64,000 bases of DNA from Planotetraspora sp. A-T 1434 (GTDB lineage: Bacteria > Actinomycetota > Actinomycetes > Streptosporangiales > Streptosporangiaceae). The notes below the pieces were generated by a model, which saw only the letters and a list, made by a program, of their open reading frames with translations, did not search any database and was not told the DNA's origin. Position numbers and translations under genes: made by a program. Where the stretch lies: NCBI RefSeq assembly GCF_025420585.1, contig NZ_JAOEGB010000011.1:124001-188000 (forward strand). The letters run 5' to 3'. Every line of letters begins with the position of its first letter. Position 1 is the first letter of the stretch. Shown here one piece after another: positions 1 through 8,948 of this stretch.

Positions 1-1185
1 GACCTTCGCGGCGTATCGCGGATCCTCCTCGTCCATCGGCAGGTCGAGCTGCCTGGCCTCGTCACGGGCGAGACCGCGGAGCACCTGGCCGACGAAGGTG
101 TGGCGCGCCAGGTTGTGCGGCCTGCGGAGGTCGCGGGCGCGCTCTCTGGCGCGGACGCACGAGGCGTGGTCCACCCGCAGGGTCATCTCCTCGACCACCA
201 CCTCGACGCCGCCCCGCAGCGACGTCCGGATGGGGATGGCCACCTCCAGGTCACCATCGGGGACGCACTGACGGTCGCGGACGGCGGCCTCGACGACCTC
301 CGCCATCCGGAGGTCGCCCTTGACGACCGCCGCGGCCGGCCCGTCCTCCTCTGTGGCGTGCAGGCCGGCGTGGAGCTCGCCGACGCTGGACAGCACCACC
401 TCGGTCTCGCCGAGCGAGGGGAGGACCTGGCCGATGTAGCGGGAGAACAGTGAGTTCGGGCCGATCACCAGCACGCCGCGCCGTTCCAGCGTGGAGCGGT
501 GGGCGTAGAGCAGGTAGGCCGCCCGGTGCAGCGCGGCCACCGTCTTGCCCGTGCCAGGGCCGCCCTGGACGACGAGCACTCCGGGAAGACCCGAACGGAT
601 CACCCGGTCCTGCTCGATCTGGATGGTCGCCACCACCTCGCCCATGCGGCCCGTCCGCCCGCGCCGGAGGGCGGCCAGCAGGGCGGCCTCGCCGACGAGC
701 GTCCGGCGATCGGACTCGCTCATCTGGTCCAGGTCGAAGACCTCGTCGTCGATGTCCACGACCGTACGGTTGCGGATGTGCAGGTGGCGGCGCCGTACGA
801 GCGTCCCGCTGTCGCCGGGCGTGGCGACGTAGAACGGGCGCGCGACCGGGGCGCGCCAGTCGATCAGCAGCGATTCGTGGTCGTCGTCGCGCAGGCCGAT
901 CCGGCCGATGTACAGCGTGGTGCCGGAGCTGTCGTCGATGCGCCCGAAACACAGGCCGCGCTCCACCGCCGAGAGCTGCGACAGGCGTCGCGCGTGCTCA
1001 CCGGCCGACACCTCCCGCTCGACGGTGGCCTGCCGCGTGCCCGACGCGCCTCTGGCCTGGACCGATCGAAGTGCCTGGTCGGTGCGGTCCCGTACGGTGT
1101 CCAGTCGGGTGTAGAGCATGGAGACGTAGGACTGCTCCGCCTCGATGGCGTCGGCACGGACGGTTCCGGATTGACGTCGCTCCAT
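1..1185 (-). CDS. HelR/HelD-type RNA polymerase-associated UvrD-like helicase (partial, 3' end outside window)
   Basis: The first 395 codons of a superfamily 1 ATPase are visible; the rest runs off the left edge. A coiled N-terminus with YVSMLYTRLD and an SSGTTLYIGRIGL segment precedes the Walker A motif GGPGTGKT near residue 205, followed by HRAAYLLYAHRSTLE. This arrangement matches actinobacterial HelD/HelR proteins, which bind RNA polymerase, recycle stalled enzyme and, for HelR, displace rifamycins. The ATG at 1185 follows an AGGAG about 12 nt upstream. I looked for a rifamycin-associated inverted repeat upstream and saw none. HelD and HelR cannot be separated without the C-terminal half. 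Confidence 0.85.
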   Translation of the reverse strand, partial: MERRQSGTVRADAIEAEQSYVSMLYTRLDTVRDRTDQALRSVQARGASGTRQATVEREVSAGEHARRLSQLSAVERGLCFGRIDDSSGTTLYIGRIGLRDDDHESLLIDWRAPVARPFYVATPGDSGTLVRRRHLHIRNRTVVDIDDEVFDLDQMSESDRRTLVGEAALLAALRRGRTGRMGEVVATIQIEQDRVIRSGLPGVLVVQGGPGTGKTVAALHRAAYLLYAHRSTLERRGVLVIGPNSLFSRYIGQVLPSLGETEVVLSSVGELHAGLHATEEDGPAAAVVKGDLRMAEVVEAAVRDRQCVPDGDLEVAIPIRTSLRGGVEVVVEEMTLRVDHASCVRARERARDLRRPHNLARHTFVGQVLRGLARDEARQLDLPMDEEDPRYAAKV

Positions 1186-1491
1186 CGCTGTAGTAAACTC
1201 CTATTATTGGGTGATCTATGAGCCCGTAATGTGAGAACAGAGTTTTCCAGCATAGGGCAAAGTCCCCGATCTCCGCCTGCGAACTTCAACAGCTCGTGTG
1301 AGCGAGCCGGCATACGCTCTCGGTCGTGTCTGGTCGCGACGAGCGCAGCTTCTTCATCGGGCCGGCACGGCACTCCTGGGACCCACCGCATTTGGGCCGA
1401 GACCAACCGTCTGGGGATATATCAGAATTCGCAGCCATCTTCGGTGAACCGCTGTGACTCCCGGGGCGTCATTGGTGTCAAGGAGGCCCGG
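1186..1491. other. Intergenic region upstream of the helicase gene
   Basis: About 300 bases with no convincing gene. The segment next to the helicase start (1186-1260) is AT-richer than its surroundings and probably holds its promoter, but I cannot assign -35/-10 boxes. Open frames here have poor codon bias and no ribosome binding site. Confidence 0.4.
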
Positions 1492-1599
1492 ATGGACGTC
1501 CTAGACGGTCTCGTGGACGAGGAGCTCCGGCTTGAGTTCCTCCTCGTAGAGGCCCTGCACGAAGAGGCGGAACGGCTGGCCGCCCCAGCCGCCCGCTGA
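1492..1599 (+). CDS. Possible 35-residue acidic, leucine-rich small protein
   Basis: A short frame begins MDVLDGLVDEELRLEFLLVE, is acidic and leucine-rich, and ends 11 nt before a perfect 14-bp hairpin. Its ATG sits 5 nt after a strong AAGGAGG ribosome binding site, the main reason to list it. An antisense frame over the same bases (1602 to 1501, GTG start, 33 codons, ending ELKPELLVHETV) has better GC3, with only two codons ending in A or T, and a GGAGG about 15 nt upstream. One of the two strands may be real. I recognise neither product. Confidence 0.35.
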   Translation: MDVLDGLVDEELRLEFLLVEALHEEAERLAAPAAR

Positions 1600-1610
1600 C
1601 ACACCAAGAG

Positions 1611-1642
1611 GCCCGCCACCTCCCGGCTGGGAGGTGGCGGGC
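1611..1642. terminator. Perfect 14-bp hairpin, probable bidirectional terminator
   Basis: GCCCGCCACCTCCC at 1611-1624 is perfectly complementary to 1629-1642 around a GGCT loop. No T-run follows, as is common for actinobacterial terminators. It lies between the small frame ending at 1599 and the 3' end of the alcohol dehydrogenase gene. Confidence 0.6.
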
Positions 1643-1859
1643 GACTTCCCGCCAGGCATGAGCCACGCGGACGGTCGTGGGCCAGGCGGTGGACGCACGG
1701 GCGGCCGGTCGTAGGGCCTTCGGTCGTACGGCGGCGGTCGTACGGCGCGGCAGGCGGAACCACGGGGCATGCGATAACCGCGTCCCCAGCACGGCCCGCA
1801 TGCCCCGAGGCCGGCCATTTTCCCGAGGCCGGCCGTTGCTGGGAGGCCGGCCGTGCCCG

Positions 1860-3035
1860 TTACATGCCCGGCCGGAACACCGCCCGGACGCAGCCGTCCT
1901 TCTTGTTCTTGAAGAGGTCGTAGCCCAGAGGCGCGTCGTCGAGCGACATCTCGTGCGTGGCGAGGTAGGACGTCACGAGCTCGCCCCTCGCCACCCGGTC
2001 GAGCAGCATCGGGATGTACCGGTGCCCGTGCTGCTGGGCCCCGCGCACCGTCAGGCCCTTGTTCATCATCGCGCCGAGGGGGAACTTGTCGACCGCTCCC
2101 GCGAAGACGCCGAGAATGAACACCGACCCGCCCTTACGGCATGCGAAGATCGCCTCGCGTACGGCGAAGGGGCGGTCCAACTCGATCCGGAGCTGCTGCT
2201 TGGCCTTCTCGAAGCGATACTCCACGCCCGGGCTGTGCGCCTCCATGCCGACGGCCTCGATGCAGACGTCGGGCCCTCTGCCACCGGTGCGCTCGCGGAG
2301 CTCGGCGGTGACGTCGGTGGTGGTGTAGTCGATGACCTCGGCCCCGACGTGGCGCGACGTCATCGCGAGGCGCTCGGGGAACCGGTCGATCGCGATGACC
2401 CGCTCGGCGCCGAGCAGCATGGCCGCGCGCGCGGCCATCTGGCCGACCGCGCCGCATCCCCACACGGCCACCACGTCGCCCGGCTTAACCCCGCCGAGGT
2501 CGGCGCCCATCCAGCCCGTGGGCGCCGAATCCGAGGTGAACATGGCGCTGATGTCGTCCACGCCGTCGGGCACGCTGAACGCGCCGTAGTCGACGAAGGG
2601 GACCCGGGCGTACTCGGCGTGGCTGCCCCTGAATCCGCCCATGGCGTGGGAGTAGCCGAAGATCCCGGCGGTGCTGCCTCCCCAGAGCTCGTCCGTCAGG
2701 CCGGACTTGGGGTTGCTGTTCTCGCACAGCGACCACATGTCGTGCTGGCACTGCCAGCACCGGCCACAGCCGATGATCGAGCAGACCACGACGCGGTCCC
2801 CGACCTTGTGACGGCGGACCTCCGGGCCGACCTCGACGACCTCGCCGAGGAACTCGTGGCCGATGACGTCACCCGCACGCATGGCCGGGATGTAGCCGCC
2901 CAGCAGATGCAGATCGGACCCGCACGTGGTCGTGGCGATGACCCTGACGATCGCGTCCTGGGCGTTGAGGATCTCCGGGTCGGGCACGCGCTCGACCGAC
3001 AGCTCGTTGACGCCCTGCCAGCACAGTGCCTTCAC
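1860..3035 (-). CDS. Zinc-dependent alcohol/formaldehyde dehydrogenase family protein
   Basis: A 391-residue medium-chain dehydrogenase. The N-terminal GroES-like domain carries the catalytic zinc ligands (CGSDLH, GHEFLGEV) and a structural-zinc loop with clustered cysteines (CGRCWQCQHDMWSLC). The Rossmann domain has VAVWGCGAVGQMAARAAML. The inserted segments resemble glutathione-independent formaldehyde dehydrogenase relatives, so the substrate may be an aldehyde or short alcohol. The GTG at 3035 (VKALCWQG) follows GGGGAGG at good spacing and overlaps the stop of the upstream gene as GTGA, implying translational coupling. Substrate is inferred from family only. Confidence 0.9.
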   Translation of the reverse strand: MKALCWQGVNELSVERVPDPEILNAQDAIVRVIATTTCGSDLHLLGGYIPAMRAGDVIGHEFLGEVVEVGPEVRRHKVGDRVVVCSIIGCGRCWQCQHDMWSLCENSNPKSGLTDELWGGSTAGIFGYSHAMGGFRGSHAEYARVPFVDYGAFSVPDGVDDISAMFTSDSAPTGWMGADLGGVKPGDVVAVWGCGAVGQMAARAAMLLGAERVIAIDRFPERLAMTSRHVGAEVIDYTTTDVTAELRERTGGRGPDVCIEAVGMEAHSPGVEYRFEKAKQQLRIELDRPFAVREAIFACRKGGSVFILGVFAGAVDKFPLGAMMNKGLTVRGAQQHGHRYIPMLLDRVARGELVTSYLATHEMSLDDAPLGYDLFKNKKDGCVRAVFRPGM

Positions 3036-3511
3036 AGCCGGCCCTCCCCTGGTGCGCGCCCTATCGCCACATCGAGCACCCGACCCGGAATCGTCGGCCG
3101 CGTCGTCGCGAACGGCCGGTCCGGCTCCAACAGCTCTCCGGTCTCGATGATGCACTTCGCCTCGCGAAGGGCTTTCCGTACCATCTGGCGGGGGTCGTCA
3201 CCGCGGAGACGCGCCATGACGGCGGCGGCGCCGATCGGCATCGGCTCGCGCGGCCGGGCGTAGAGCTCGGTGCCGCGATCACCGGGGGCCTTGTTCATCC
3301 GCACCTCGACATCGAGACCCGCCAGCGGCTGCGGCAGGCGGCCCTGCCGTGAGATGTCCTCCGGCTGGCGGTTGATTGTGACCCCGAGCCACCGGGTGTG
3401 CTCCTGCGGGTCTTTGACCGGGGTTGGCGGGCGATGCCGCGACGCGAGCCATCGCGCCATCGCCACTCCGGCCCCCGCCAGGGTCGCCGCGCCGATAACG
3501 ACACGTTTCAT
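3032..3511 (-). CDS. Conserved membrane-anchored protein coupled to the Zn-dehydrogenase
   Basis: 159 residues. An N-terminal hydrophobic anchor (VVIGAATLAGAGVAM) is followed by a basic stretch and a soluble domain with HTRWLGVTINRQPEDI, EVRMNKAPGDRGTELYARP and DDPRQMVRKALREAKCIIE. The latter resemble the distal part of small SRPBCC-like actinobacterial proteins, but I cannot name a family firmly. Its TGA overlaps the GTG of the dehydrogenase, so the two are made together. It may be an inner-face partner of that enzyme; this is inference from coupling. Confidence 0.75.
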   Translation of the reverse strand: MKRVVIGAATLAGAGVAMARWLASRHRPPTPVKDPQEHTRWLGVTINRQPEDISRQGRLPQPLAGLDVEVRMNKAPGDRGTELYARPREPMPIGAAAVMARLRGDDPRQMVRKALREAKCIIETGELLEPDRPFATTRPTIPGRVLDVAIGRAPGEGRL

Positions 3512-3740
3512 CGTTTTCGCCCCCCTTGACCGGATTCCTCCCTTGGAGGGCTACCCATCACCCGGGCTCGGCTATCTCTCCCCGATGTTGCCTGAGCAGG
3601 AGTTGGCGAGGGCCTGACCCTGGCCGGTCGCCGATAGGGCGTCCGTGGACATGTGCGGAGATTGCGCTTGGGAGCGGCCGCCCAGCGCCGGGCCGTCCAG
3701 TCCCGCGCTGAAGCCGGGCGCCGCGCGCTTTCTGGGCCGT

Positions 3741-4115
3741 TCAGTCCTGCGGGGGGGCCGCCGCCAGTGCGTCGTCAACGGTGGCGAAGATCGGGACGTG
3801 GGACGCCAGACCGGTTATCCACAGGACCCGGGCCGCGCCACGCTCCACAGCGACCAGCGCCAGCCACCCGCCGTCGTCGACGGCGCGCTTCCAGCAACTC
3901 ACCAGCAGACCGGTCGCCCGGGAGTCGAGGAAGTCCAGCTCAAGCAGGTTCACCACCAGGTGCGGGCCGAACCGGTCGAAGGCCACGTCGAAGAACTCGG
4001 CGGCGTGCTGGTGAGTGGTGTAGTCAAGTGTCCCTCGTACGGTCAACACTCCGGTGTTCTGACTGCTCACGGCGGCGAACTCAGTCGTGGCAGTCGTGAT
4101 GTGCAGATCTGACAT
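3741..4115 (-). CDS. STAS-domain anti-sigma factor antagonist
   Basis: 124 residues forming a single STAS domain (anti-anti-sigma, SpoIIAA/RsbV type). The conserved region LLELDFLDSRATGLLVSCW contains the serine expected to be phosphorylated by a cognate HATPase anti-sigma kinase. The ATG at 4115 overlaps the TGA of the upstream PP2C gene as TGATG; a TTG three bases earlier is a weaker alternative. Coupling to a PP2C phosphatase points to a partner-switching module in which the phosphatase reactivates this antagonist. Confidence 0.88.
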   Translation of the reverse strand: MSDLHITTATTEFAAVSSQNTGVLTVRGTLDYTTHQHAAEFFDVAFDRFGPHLVVNLLELDFLDSRATGLLVSCWKRAVDDGGWLALVAVERGAARVLWITGLASHVPIFATVDDALAAAPPQD

Positions 4116-5836
4116 CAAGACACTTCCAAGTTGTTCGGCGTTATGCGGGCGACCAGGATGCAGGTGTCGTCGCTGGTGTTACTGGGGGTCAGGACGTCCG
4201 TAACCGCCGTCAGTGGGTCGCCGGGGGCCGTCCTCATCGTCTCTTCGATGGTGCTGCTGAGGATGTCGAGACCGTCGAACAGGTCGCGGCCGGGAAGCTC
4301 GATGAGGCCGTCGGTGAACATCAGGAGCAGATCGCCGGGCTCCAGCCGTACGGACGCGGTGGTGTATGCGACCTCGTCGAAGACGCCGAGCAGCACGCCC
4401 GGATGAAGCAGCCGCCGAACCTTGTCGCCCCGCACCAGCAGCATCGGAGGGTGACCCGCGTGCGTCCACGTGAGCGTGCGGCTGCGGGGCTGGTAGCGGG
4501 CCACGATCGCGGTGGCGAGCACATCGGGACGCATCCGGCGCAGCAGCCGGTTGAGCGCGACGAGGGTCTCCGCCGGGTCGTGGTGGGCGAAGGCGAGGCC
4601 CGTGATCGCGTGGCGGAGCTTGGCCATGGCCGACGCGGCGGCGACGCCGTGCCCGGCCACGTCACCGATCGCGAGCAGGACCTCGTCGTCGTTGAGGGCG
4701 ATCGCCTGGTACCAATCGCCGCCCAGGGGCGCCGTCTCGGCGGGGTCGTACCGCGCGGCCACCCGCATCCCCGGCAGCACGACGGGCTCATCCTGCACGG
4801 GCATGATGATGTGCTGAAGGTGGGAGGTGAGCTGGGACTCCTCCTCCAGCCTCTGCCGGACGGTCATGAGCTGGTCGGCGGTCCGCCGCCAGTCCGTGAC
4901 GTCCTGGAGCACCCCGTGCATCTCGATGGGCCGGCCCGTCGCGTCGCGGCTCAGCTCGGCCGTGGCCCGGATGTACCGGTAGGCGCCGCCGACCCTGATC
5001 CGGAACTCGAACTCGTAGGGCCCGTCGGCGGTGGTCAGCTCCGCCACCGCGTTCTCGACGACGGAGTAGTCGTCGGGGTGCGTGATGGCGCGGTAGCCCT
5101 CCAACTCGAGAGGCCCGTCGGCCGGATCGCGGCCGTGGATGAGGTAGAGCTGTGGGGACCATTCGGCTTCACCGGTGACGAAGTCCCAGCGGCCCCAGCC
5201 CAGGCTGCCCAGTCGCTCGGTGTGGGCCTGCCGGGCCGCCAGCCGCTCCTCGTCGTCGTGGCGGGTCCAGACCTGCAGCAGGCCGTCGCGGAGCCGCGAC
5301 GCCTTGACCGTGTAGATCGAGCGGTGCGGGATGCCCCGCACGGCCTCCATGTGCTCGTAGCGGATGACCTCTTCGGGCTCACCCGTTCTCATGACGCGGA
5401 GGTAGCTCTGCCAGAGCGGGGTGTCCAGCACGGAGGGGTACATCGCGAGGGTTCGCACCCCGATGAGCTCCTTGCCGGAGCGGCCGTGCACGTCGATCGC
5501 GTCCGGGCTGGCGGCCCGCACCTCGAAGTCGGTGATATCCCCGAGCCCGTTCCGGATGGGCACGCACCAGACGGCCTGGACCGAGATGACGTCCAGCATG
5601 GCCTGCACGTCCGTGACCGCATCGGCGATCGCCGGGTCGGTCATGACCGCATCCGTCATCACCGCGTCGCTCATCGCGGAATCGGCTTTCCCGCTGGATG
5701 GCGCCGAGTCCCTGCCGGCCGACGCTGTCTCGCGGCTCAACGGCATGTCCTGGCCCAACGGCCCTGGCTCCTCACCGACCGGCTCTGGCCGGCCGTCCGG
5801 ACGGATCTCCCGCAGAATGCGATCACTCCCATCCAT
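4115..5836 (-). CDS. PAS-domain PP2C/SpoIIE-type serine phosphatase
   Basis: About 573 residues. The disordered N-terminus contains a short repeat (SDAVMTDAVMTDP). Two PAS-like modules follow; the second is PAS_3-like (WSPQLYLIHGRDPADGP, GVLQDVTDWRRTADQL). A coiled linker leads to the PP2C/SpoIIE catalytic domain, with metal-binding motifs GGDWYQAI, AIGDVAGHG, HAGHPPML and FTDGLIE. Such proteins dephosphorylate STAS antagonists in response to signals sensed by PAS, and here the STAS gene overlaps the 3' end. The start is uncertain: ATG 5836 is used, while TTG 5857 or GTG 5848 would add a few residues. No strong Shine-Dalgarno is visible. Confidence 0.9.
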   Translation of the reverse strand: MDGSDRILREIRPDGRPEPVGEEPGPLGQDMPLSRETASAGRDSAPSSGKADSAMSDAVMTDAVMTDPAIADAVTDVQAMLDVISVQAVWCVPIRNGLGDITDFEVRAASPDAIDVHGRSGKELIGVRTLAMYPSVLDTPLWQSYLRVMRTGEPEEVIRYEHMEAVRGIPHRSIYTVKASRLRDGLLQVWTRHDDEERLAARQAHTERLGSLGWGRWDFVTGEAEWSPQLYLIHGRDPADGPLELEGYRAITHPDDYSVVENAVAELTTADGPYEFEFRIRVGGAYRYIRATAELSRDATGRPIEMHGVLQDVTDWRRTADQLMTVRQRLEEESQLTSHLQHIIMPVQDEPVVLPGMRVAARYDPAETAPLGGDWYQAIALNDDEVLLAIGDVAGHGVAAASAMAKLRHAITGLAFAHHDPAETLVALNRLLRRMRPDVLATAIVARYQPRSRTLTWTHAGHPPMLLVRGDKVRRLLHPGVLLGVFDEVAYTTASVRLEPGDLLLMFTDGLIELPGRDLFDGLDILSSTIEETMRTAPGDPLTAVTDVLTPSNTSDDTCILVARITPNNLEVS

Positions 5837-5989
5837 AGGCCGCCGCACACGCTCCAATCGTGGCTGGACCGATCACCTACTCGGAGAGGCCGCGCGAGGG
5901 AGTCGCTTCATATGTCTTCCCCGACGTTACCTTCCATCGCAAGCATAAGTTTCCGTCCACGCCCTCTGACAGTGTGCCATCGATCACTG

Positions 5990-6604
5990 TCAGGACACCT
6001 TCAGCCCCAGTGCGGTGGCGATGGCGATGGCCTGGTGGGTGTCGATCACCGCGCCCTTCAGTTCCACTGTGAGCGGGTCCAGGGAGGACAGGTCGCTGCC
6101 GCGAAGGTCGCACCGAGAGAGCGTGGCACCGCGGAACCAGGCCCCGGACAGGTCGACATCGCGGAGCGTGGCCCCTTCGCAGCGCGCGCCCGTGAGGTCG
6201 GCTTCGCGCATCCGGACGCCGCTGAAGGACGCCCTGCCCAGGTTCGCGCCGGGAAGCCCGACGAATGACCAGTCACCGCCCACGGCCTTCAGCAGATCGA
6301 AGGAGCAACCGTCGAACATGCTTCCGACGAGCTTGCACTGAGTGAACGTGGTGTCGAAGAAGGAGCATCGGGTGAAGGTGCAGTTGACGAACGCGGCGTC
6401 CGAGTGCGTGGAGGCGTTGAACCGGACCCCGCGGAAGGCGCACTCGGTGAACACCGCGCCCTTGTTCGTCACCTCGGTCATGTCGACGTCGAGGAACGCC
6501 ACGCGCGTGTGGCTCTGCCCCGACAGGTCGTCTCCGTCCCAGTCCTCGAACTCGACGGTCGTCTCAGTGTCCGGTGCCCGCAGGCCGTGCCTCCGCTCAG
6601 CCAC
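5990..6604 (-). CDS. Pentapeptide-repeat protein
   Basis: 204 residues with tandem A(D/N)LXX-type pentapeptides: FTECAFRGVRFNAS, FVNCTFTRCSFFDTTF, ADLTGARCEGATLRDVDLSG, CDLRGSDLSSL. These build a right-handed quadrilateral beta-helix. Some family members protect gyrase by mimicking DNA; nothing here proves that role. The GTG at 6604 follows GGAGG with 5-nt spacing, and the C-terminus ends in a short helix (HQAIAIATALGLKVS). It appears to be monocistronic. Confidence 0.88.
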   Translation of the reverse strand: MAERRHGLRAPDTETTVEFEDWDGDDLSGQSHTRVAFLDVDMTEVTNKGAVFTECAFRGVRFNASTHSDAAFVNCTFTRCSFFDTTFTQCKLVGSMFDGCSFDLLKAVGGDWSFVGLPGANLGRASFSGVRMREADLTGARCEGATLRDVDLSGAWFRGATLSRCDLRGSDLSSLDPLTVELKGAVIDTHQAIAIATALGLKVS

Positions 6605-6813
6605 AGGGCCTCCAGAGGCCGGTCAGCACGCGAGTCACACCCATGAGTCCACCTTCCGCGCCGGAGAGAGAAGGCCATGCTGCCACGCCGGCCAAGCCCC
6701 ATGTCGTACGGCCCCGCGCCCCTTTTGTCACCAGCGGCGGCTGAGCTTCGTGCCGCCTGATCGCGGAGGCCGGGGTGGCCGACACCCCGGCCTTCGCGGC
6801 GCTTGCTGACCGC

Positions 6814-7905
6814 TTACTGGAACAGGATCCGGCCGATCCGCTCGACGGTGGTGAAATCACCGGCCGAAGCACGGTTCTTGATCACGCCGACGGAGATGCC
6901 GGTGGCCGTGTCGGCGAATCCCGCGGTGCCCCCGCTGCCGACCATCCCGAAGACGGTCGGCCGGCTCACCAGGCCGATCGAGTAGCCCAGCCCCCAGGTG
7001 GACGGGCCCCCGACGACCTCGTCCTGGCCGGTCACAGCCGGAGAGGACAGCTCACGGAACCGGTCGGAGGAGACGAGCTCGCCCTGCAGCAGCGCGTCGT
7101 ACATGCGGGCCACCGCGCGGGCGGTCATCGTGCCGCCCGCCGGGATGTCGGAGGTCAGCACGTCGGCGCGGTTGCTGAAGGCGGCGTCCGGCAGCGCGGC
7201 CCTGGGCGCGGCCGTGTAGCCGTCCACCTCCCTGAAGAACGGGATCTGGGCCAGCAGCTCCTCGGGCAGGTCCATCGCGGGCGCGGCGTCCTCGATCCTG
7301 GCCAGCCGGCCGAGCTCGGACTCGGGGACGCCGAAGAACAGCTCGCCGTCCAGGCCGAGCGGCTCTGTCAGCTCCTCCCGGAGCACCTGCGAGATGCCCT
7401 TGCCGGTCGCCCTGCGGACGACCTCGCCGAGGATGTAGCCGAAGGTCTGCGGGTGGTAGCCGAACCGGGTGCCCGGCTCCCACCAGGGCGCGGCGCCGGC
7501 GATGACGGCGCACATCTTGTCCCAGTCGCACAGATCCTCCGGGGTGGTGCCGACGGGCACACCCGGCACGCCGGTCGCGTGGGTGAGCGCGTGCCGTACG
7601 GTCGCCTTGTCCTTGCCGTGGGCGGCGAACTCCGGCCACAGGTCGGCGATCACGGTGTCGTAGTCGAACGCCCCGCGCTCGGCCAGCATGTGGACGATCG
7701 TCGCGGTCACGCCCTTGCCGGTGGAGGCGCCGTAGGCGGGCGTGCTGGAGGTGAAGGGACGGCCCGTCGCGGGATCGGCGACACCCGCCACCGCGTCCAC
7801 CAGGAGCTCGCCGCGCCGGTAGACGGCGACCTGCACGCCGCGCTCCGCTCCCGACTCGACCAGCTCGTCGACGGCGGCCCGTACGTCCTTCTGAAGATCA
7901 GCCAT
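6814..7905 (-). CDS. Serine hydrolase, beta-lactamase/EstB-like (class C fold)
   Basis: 363 residues with the SxxK nucleophile motif STGK in YGASTGKGVTATIVHML, a GYHPQTFGYILGEVVRRATGK region equivalent to the YxN motif, and a C-terminal GSGGTAGFAD in place of KTG. This fits cytoplasmic esterase/DD-peptidase-like family VIII enzymes; no signal peptide is visible. The ATG at 7905 follows GAGAGAGGA with good spacing. It lies 92 bp downstream of the ECF sigma gene on the same strand and may be co-transcribed with it. A long frame running through both genes in another phase is spurious. Confidence 0.9.
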   Translation of the reverse strand: MADLQKDVRAAVDELVESGAERGVQVAVYRRGELLVDAVAGVADPATGRPFTSSTPAYGASTGKGVTATIVHMLAERGAFDYDTVIADLWPEFAAHGKDKATVRHALTHATGVPGVPVGTTPEDLCDWDKMCAVIAGAAPWWEPGTRFGYHPQTFGYILGEVVRRATGKGISQVLREELTEPLGLDGELFFGVPESELGRLARIEDAAPAMDLPEELLAQIPFFREVDGYTAAPRAALPDAAFSNRADVLTSDIPAGGTMTARAVARMYDALLQGELVSSDRFRELSSPAVTGQDEVVGGPSTWGLGYSIGLVSRPTVFGMVGSGGTAGFADTATGISVGVIKNRASAGDFTTVERIGRILFQ

Positions 7906-7997
7906 GATGGTTCCTCTCTCTCGGATGCCGTCCCTAAGACGAAGGACGCGCGGAAAAGGAATCGGTCCCCTCAGAGGGGCGAGGAAGCTTCGGAGGT

Positions 7998-8948
7998 TCA
8001 GAGCGCCGCGGGGAGCCCGAAGCGGGGGAACACGTCCTCGCCGTACGTCGTGATCTGGGTGACCAGGCCGTCCTCGACCCGCAGGACGGCCAGCCACGAG
8101 GGCCGGTGGCCGGACTCGCCGGCCTTGCGCAGGTAGGCCGCGGCGGCGGGCTGCCGGTTGGCCCGGGTGGCGAGCATCCGCCAGTCGCCCCACGCCTCGG
8201 GGCCGACCATGGCCGGCGTCCACGCGGCGACGAACGCCTCGCGCCCCAGGATCCAGATCGGCTGCGGCGGCATGGCCTGCCACACGTCGGCCCGCAGCAC
8301 TCCCGCGAGGGCGCCCGGATCGGCCTGCTCGATGGCGTCGATGTAGCGCTGGAGCGTGGTGCGCTCCTCCGGAGTGGGCTCGGCCGGCGCCGTCCACTCC
8401 AGCCGCCGGGCCGGCAGATGCTCCTTGACCGTCGGCCTGGCCCGCTGGAGAGCGCTCTTCACCGCGGCGACGGTCAGCTCCAGCGACTCGGCCGTCTCCT
8501 GCGCCGACCAGCCGAGCACGTCGCGCAGGATGAGCACCGCACGCTGCCGGGGCGGCAGGTGCTGGATCGCGATCAGGAACGCCAGCTCGATGGTCTCCCG
8601 CTCGATCACCGCGTCGGCCGCGTCCAGAAGCACGTCGGGGTACGGCTGGAGCCAGGGGACCGCGTCCGAGGCCGGCGGGTCGACGGCGGGATCGGCCAGG
8701 ACGGGCGCCGACCGCGGTTGCGGCTCCCGAGGCTGTGCCCTGAGGTGGTCGAGGCAGGCGTTCGTGGCGATCCGGTACAGCCAGGCCCGCAGACCGGTGT
8801 CGCTCCGCAGCGTGTCCCGCCGGCGCCACGCCCGCAGGAACGTCTCCTGCACCAGGTCCTCGGCCTCGTCGAATGAGCCCAGCATCCGGTAGCAGTGCAC
8901 GTGCAGCTCCCGCCGGTGCTCCTCGATCCGCTCGCCGAAGCCGTCCAG
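7998..8948 (-). CDS. ECF sigma factor with C-terminal SnoaL-like domain
   Basis: Region sigma-2 (HCYRMLGSFDEAEDLVQETF), sigma-4 (LPPRQRAVLILRDVLGWSAQ, ELTVAAVKSALQRAR) and a C-terminal NTF2/SnoaL-like extension (RYIDAIEQADPGALAGVLRA through ITTYGEDVFPRFG) are in order. The tail usually controls sigma activity instead of a membrane anti-sigma factor. The start is odd: the frame upstream of GTG 8900 still encodes family-like residues (DGFGERIEEHRREL) but has no ATG, GTG or TTG before an in-frame stop near 9043. I extend to CTG 8948 as the likeliest non-standard start; a frameshift near 8950 is the alternative. Confidence 0.8.
   Translation of the reverse strand: MDGFGERIEEHRRELHVHCYRMLGSFDEAEDLVQETFLRAWRRRDTLRSDTGLRAWLYRIATNACLDHLRAQPREPQPRSAPVLADPAVDPPASDAVPWLQPYPDVLLDAADAVIERETIELAFLIAIQHLPPRQRAVLILRDVLGWSAQETAESLELTVAAVKSALQRARPTVKEHLPARRLEWTAPAEPTPEERTTLQRYIDAIEQADPGALAGVLRADVWQAMPPQPIWILGREAFVAAWTPAMVGPEAWGDWRMLATRANRQPAAAAYLRKAGESGHRPSWLAVLRVEDGLVTQITTYGEDVFPRFGLPAAL

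Noticed and set aside
1801-1855. Three GAGGCCGGCC repeats after the Zn-dehydrogenase as a functional element
   Set aside because: They are short, GC-rich and irregularly spaced. They may help termination but nothing beyond composition supports a specific role.
4403-6268. Long plus-strand frames antisense to the PAS-PP2C, STAND, GH15 and copA genes
   Set aside because: They are mirror frames typical of high-GC DNA: no ribosome binding sites, no domains, and amino-acid composition dominated by R, G, A and P.
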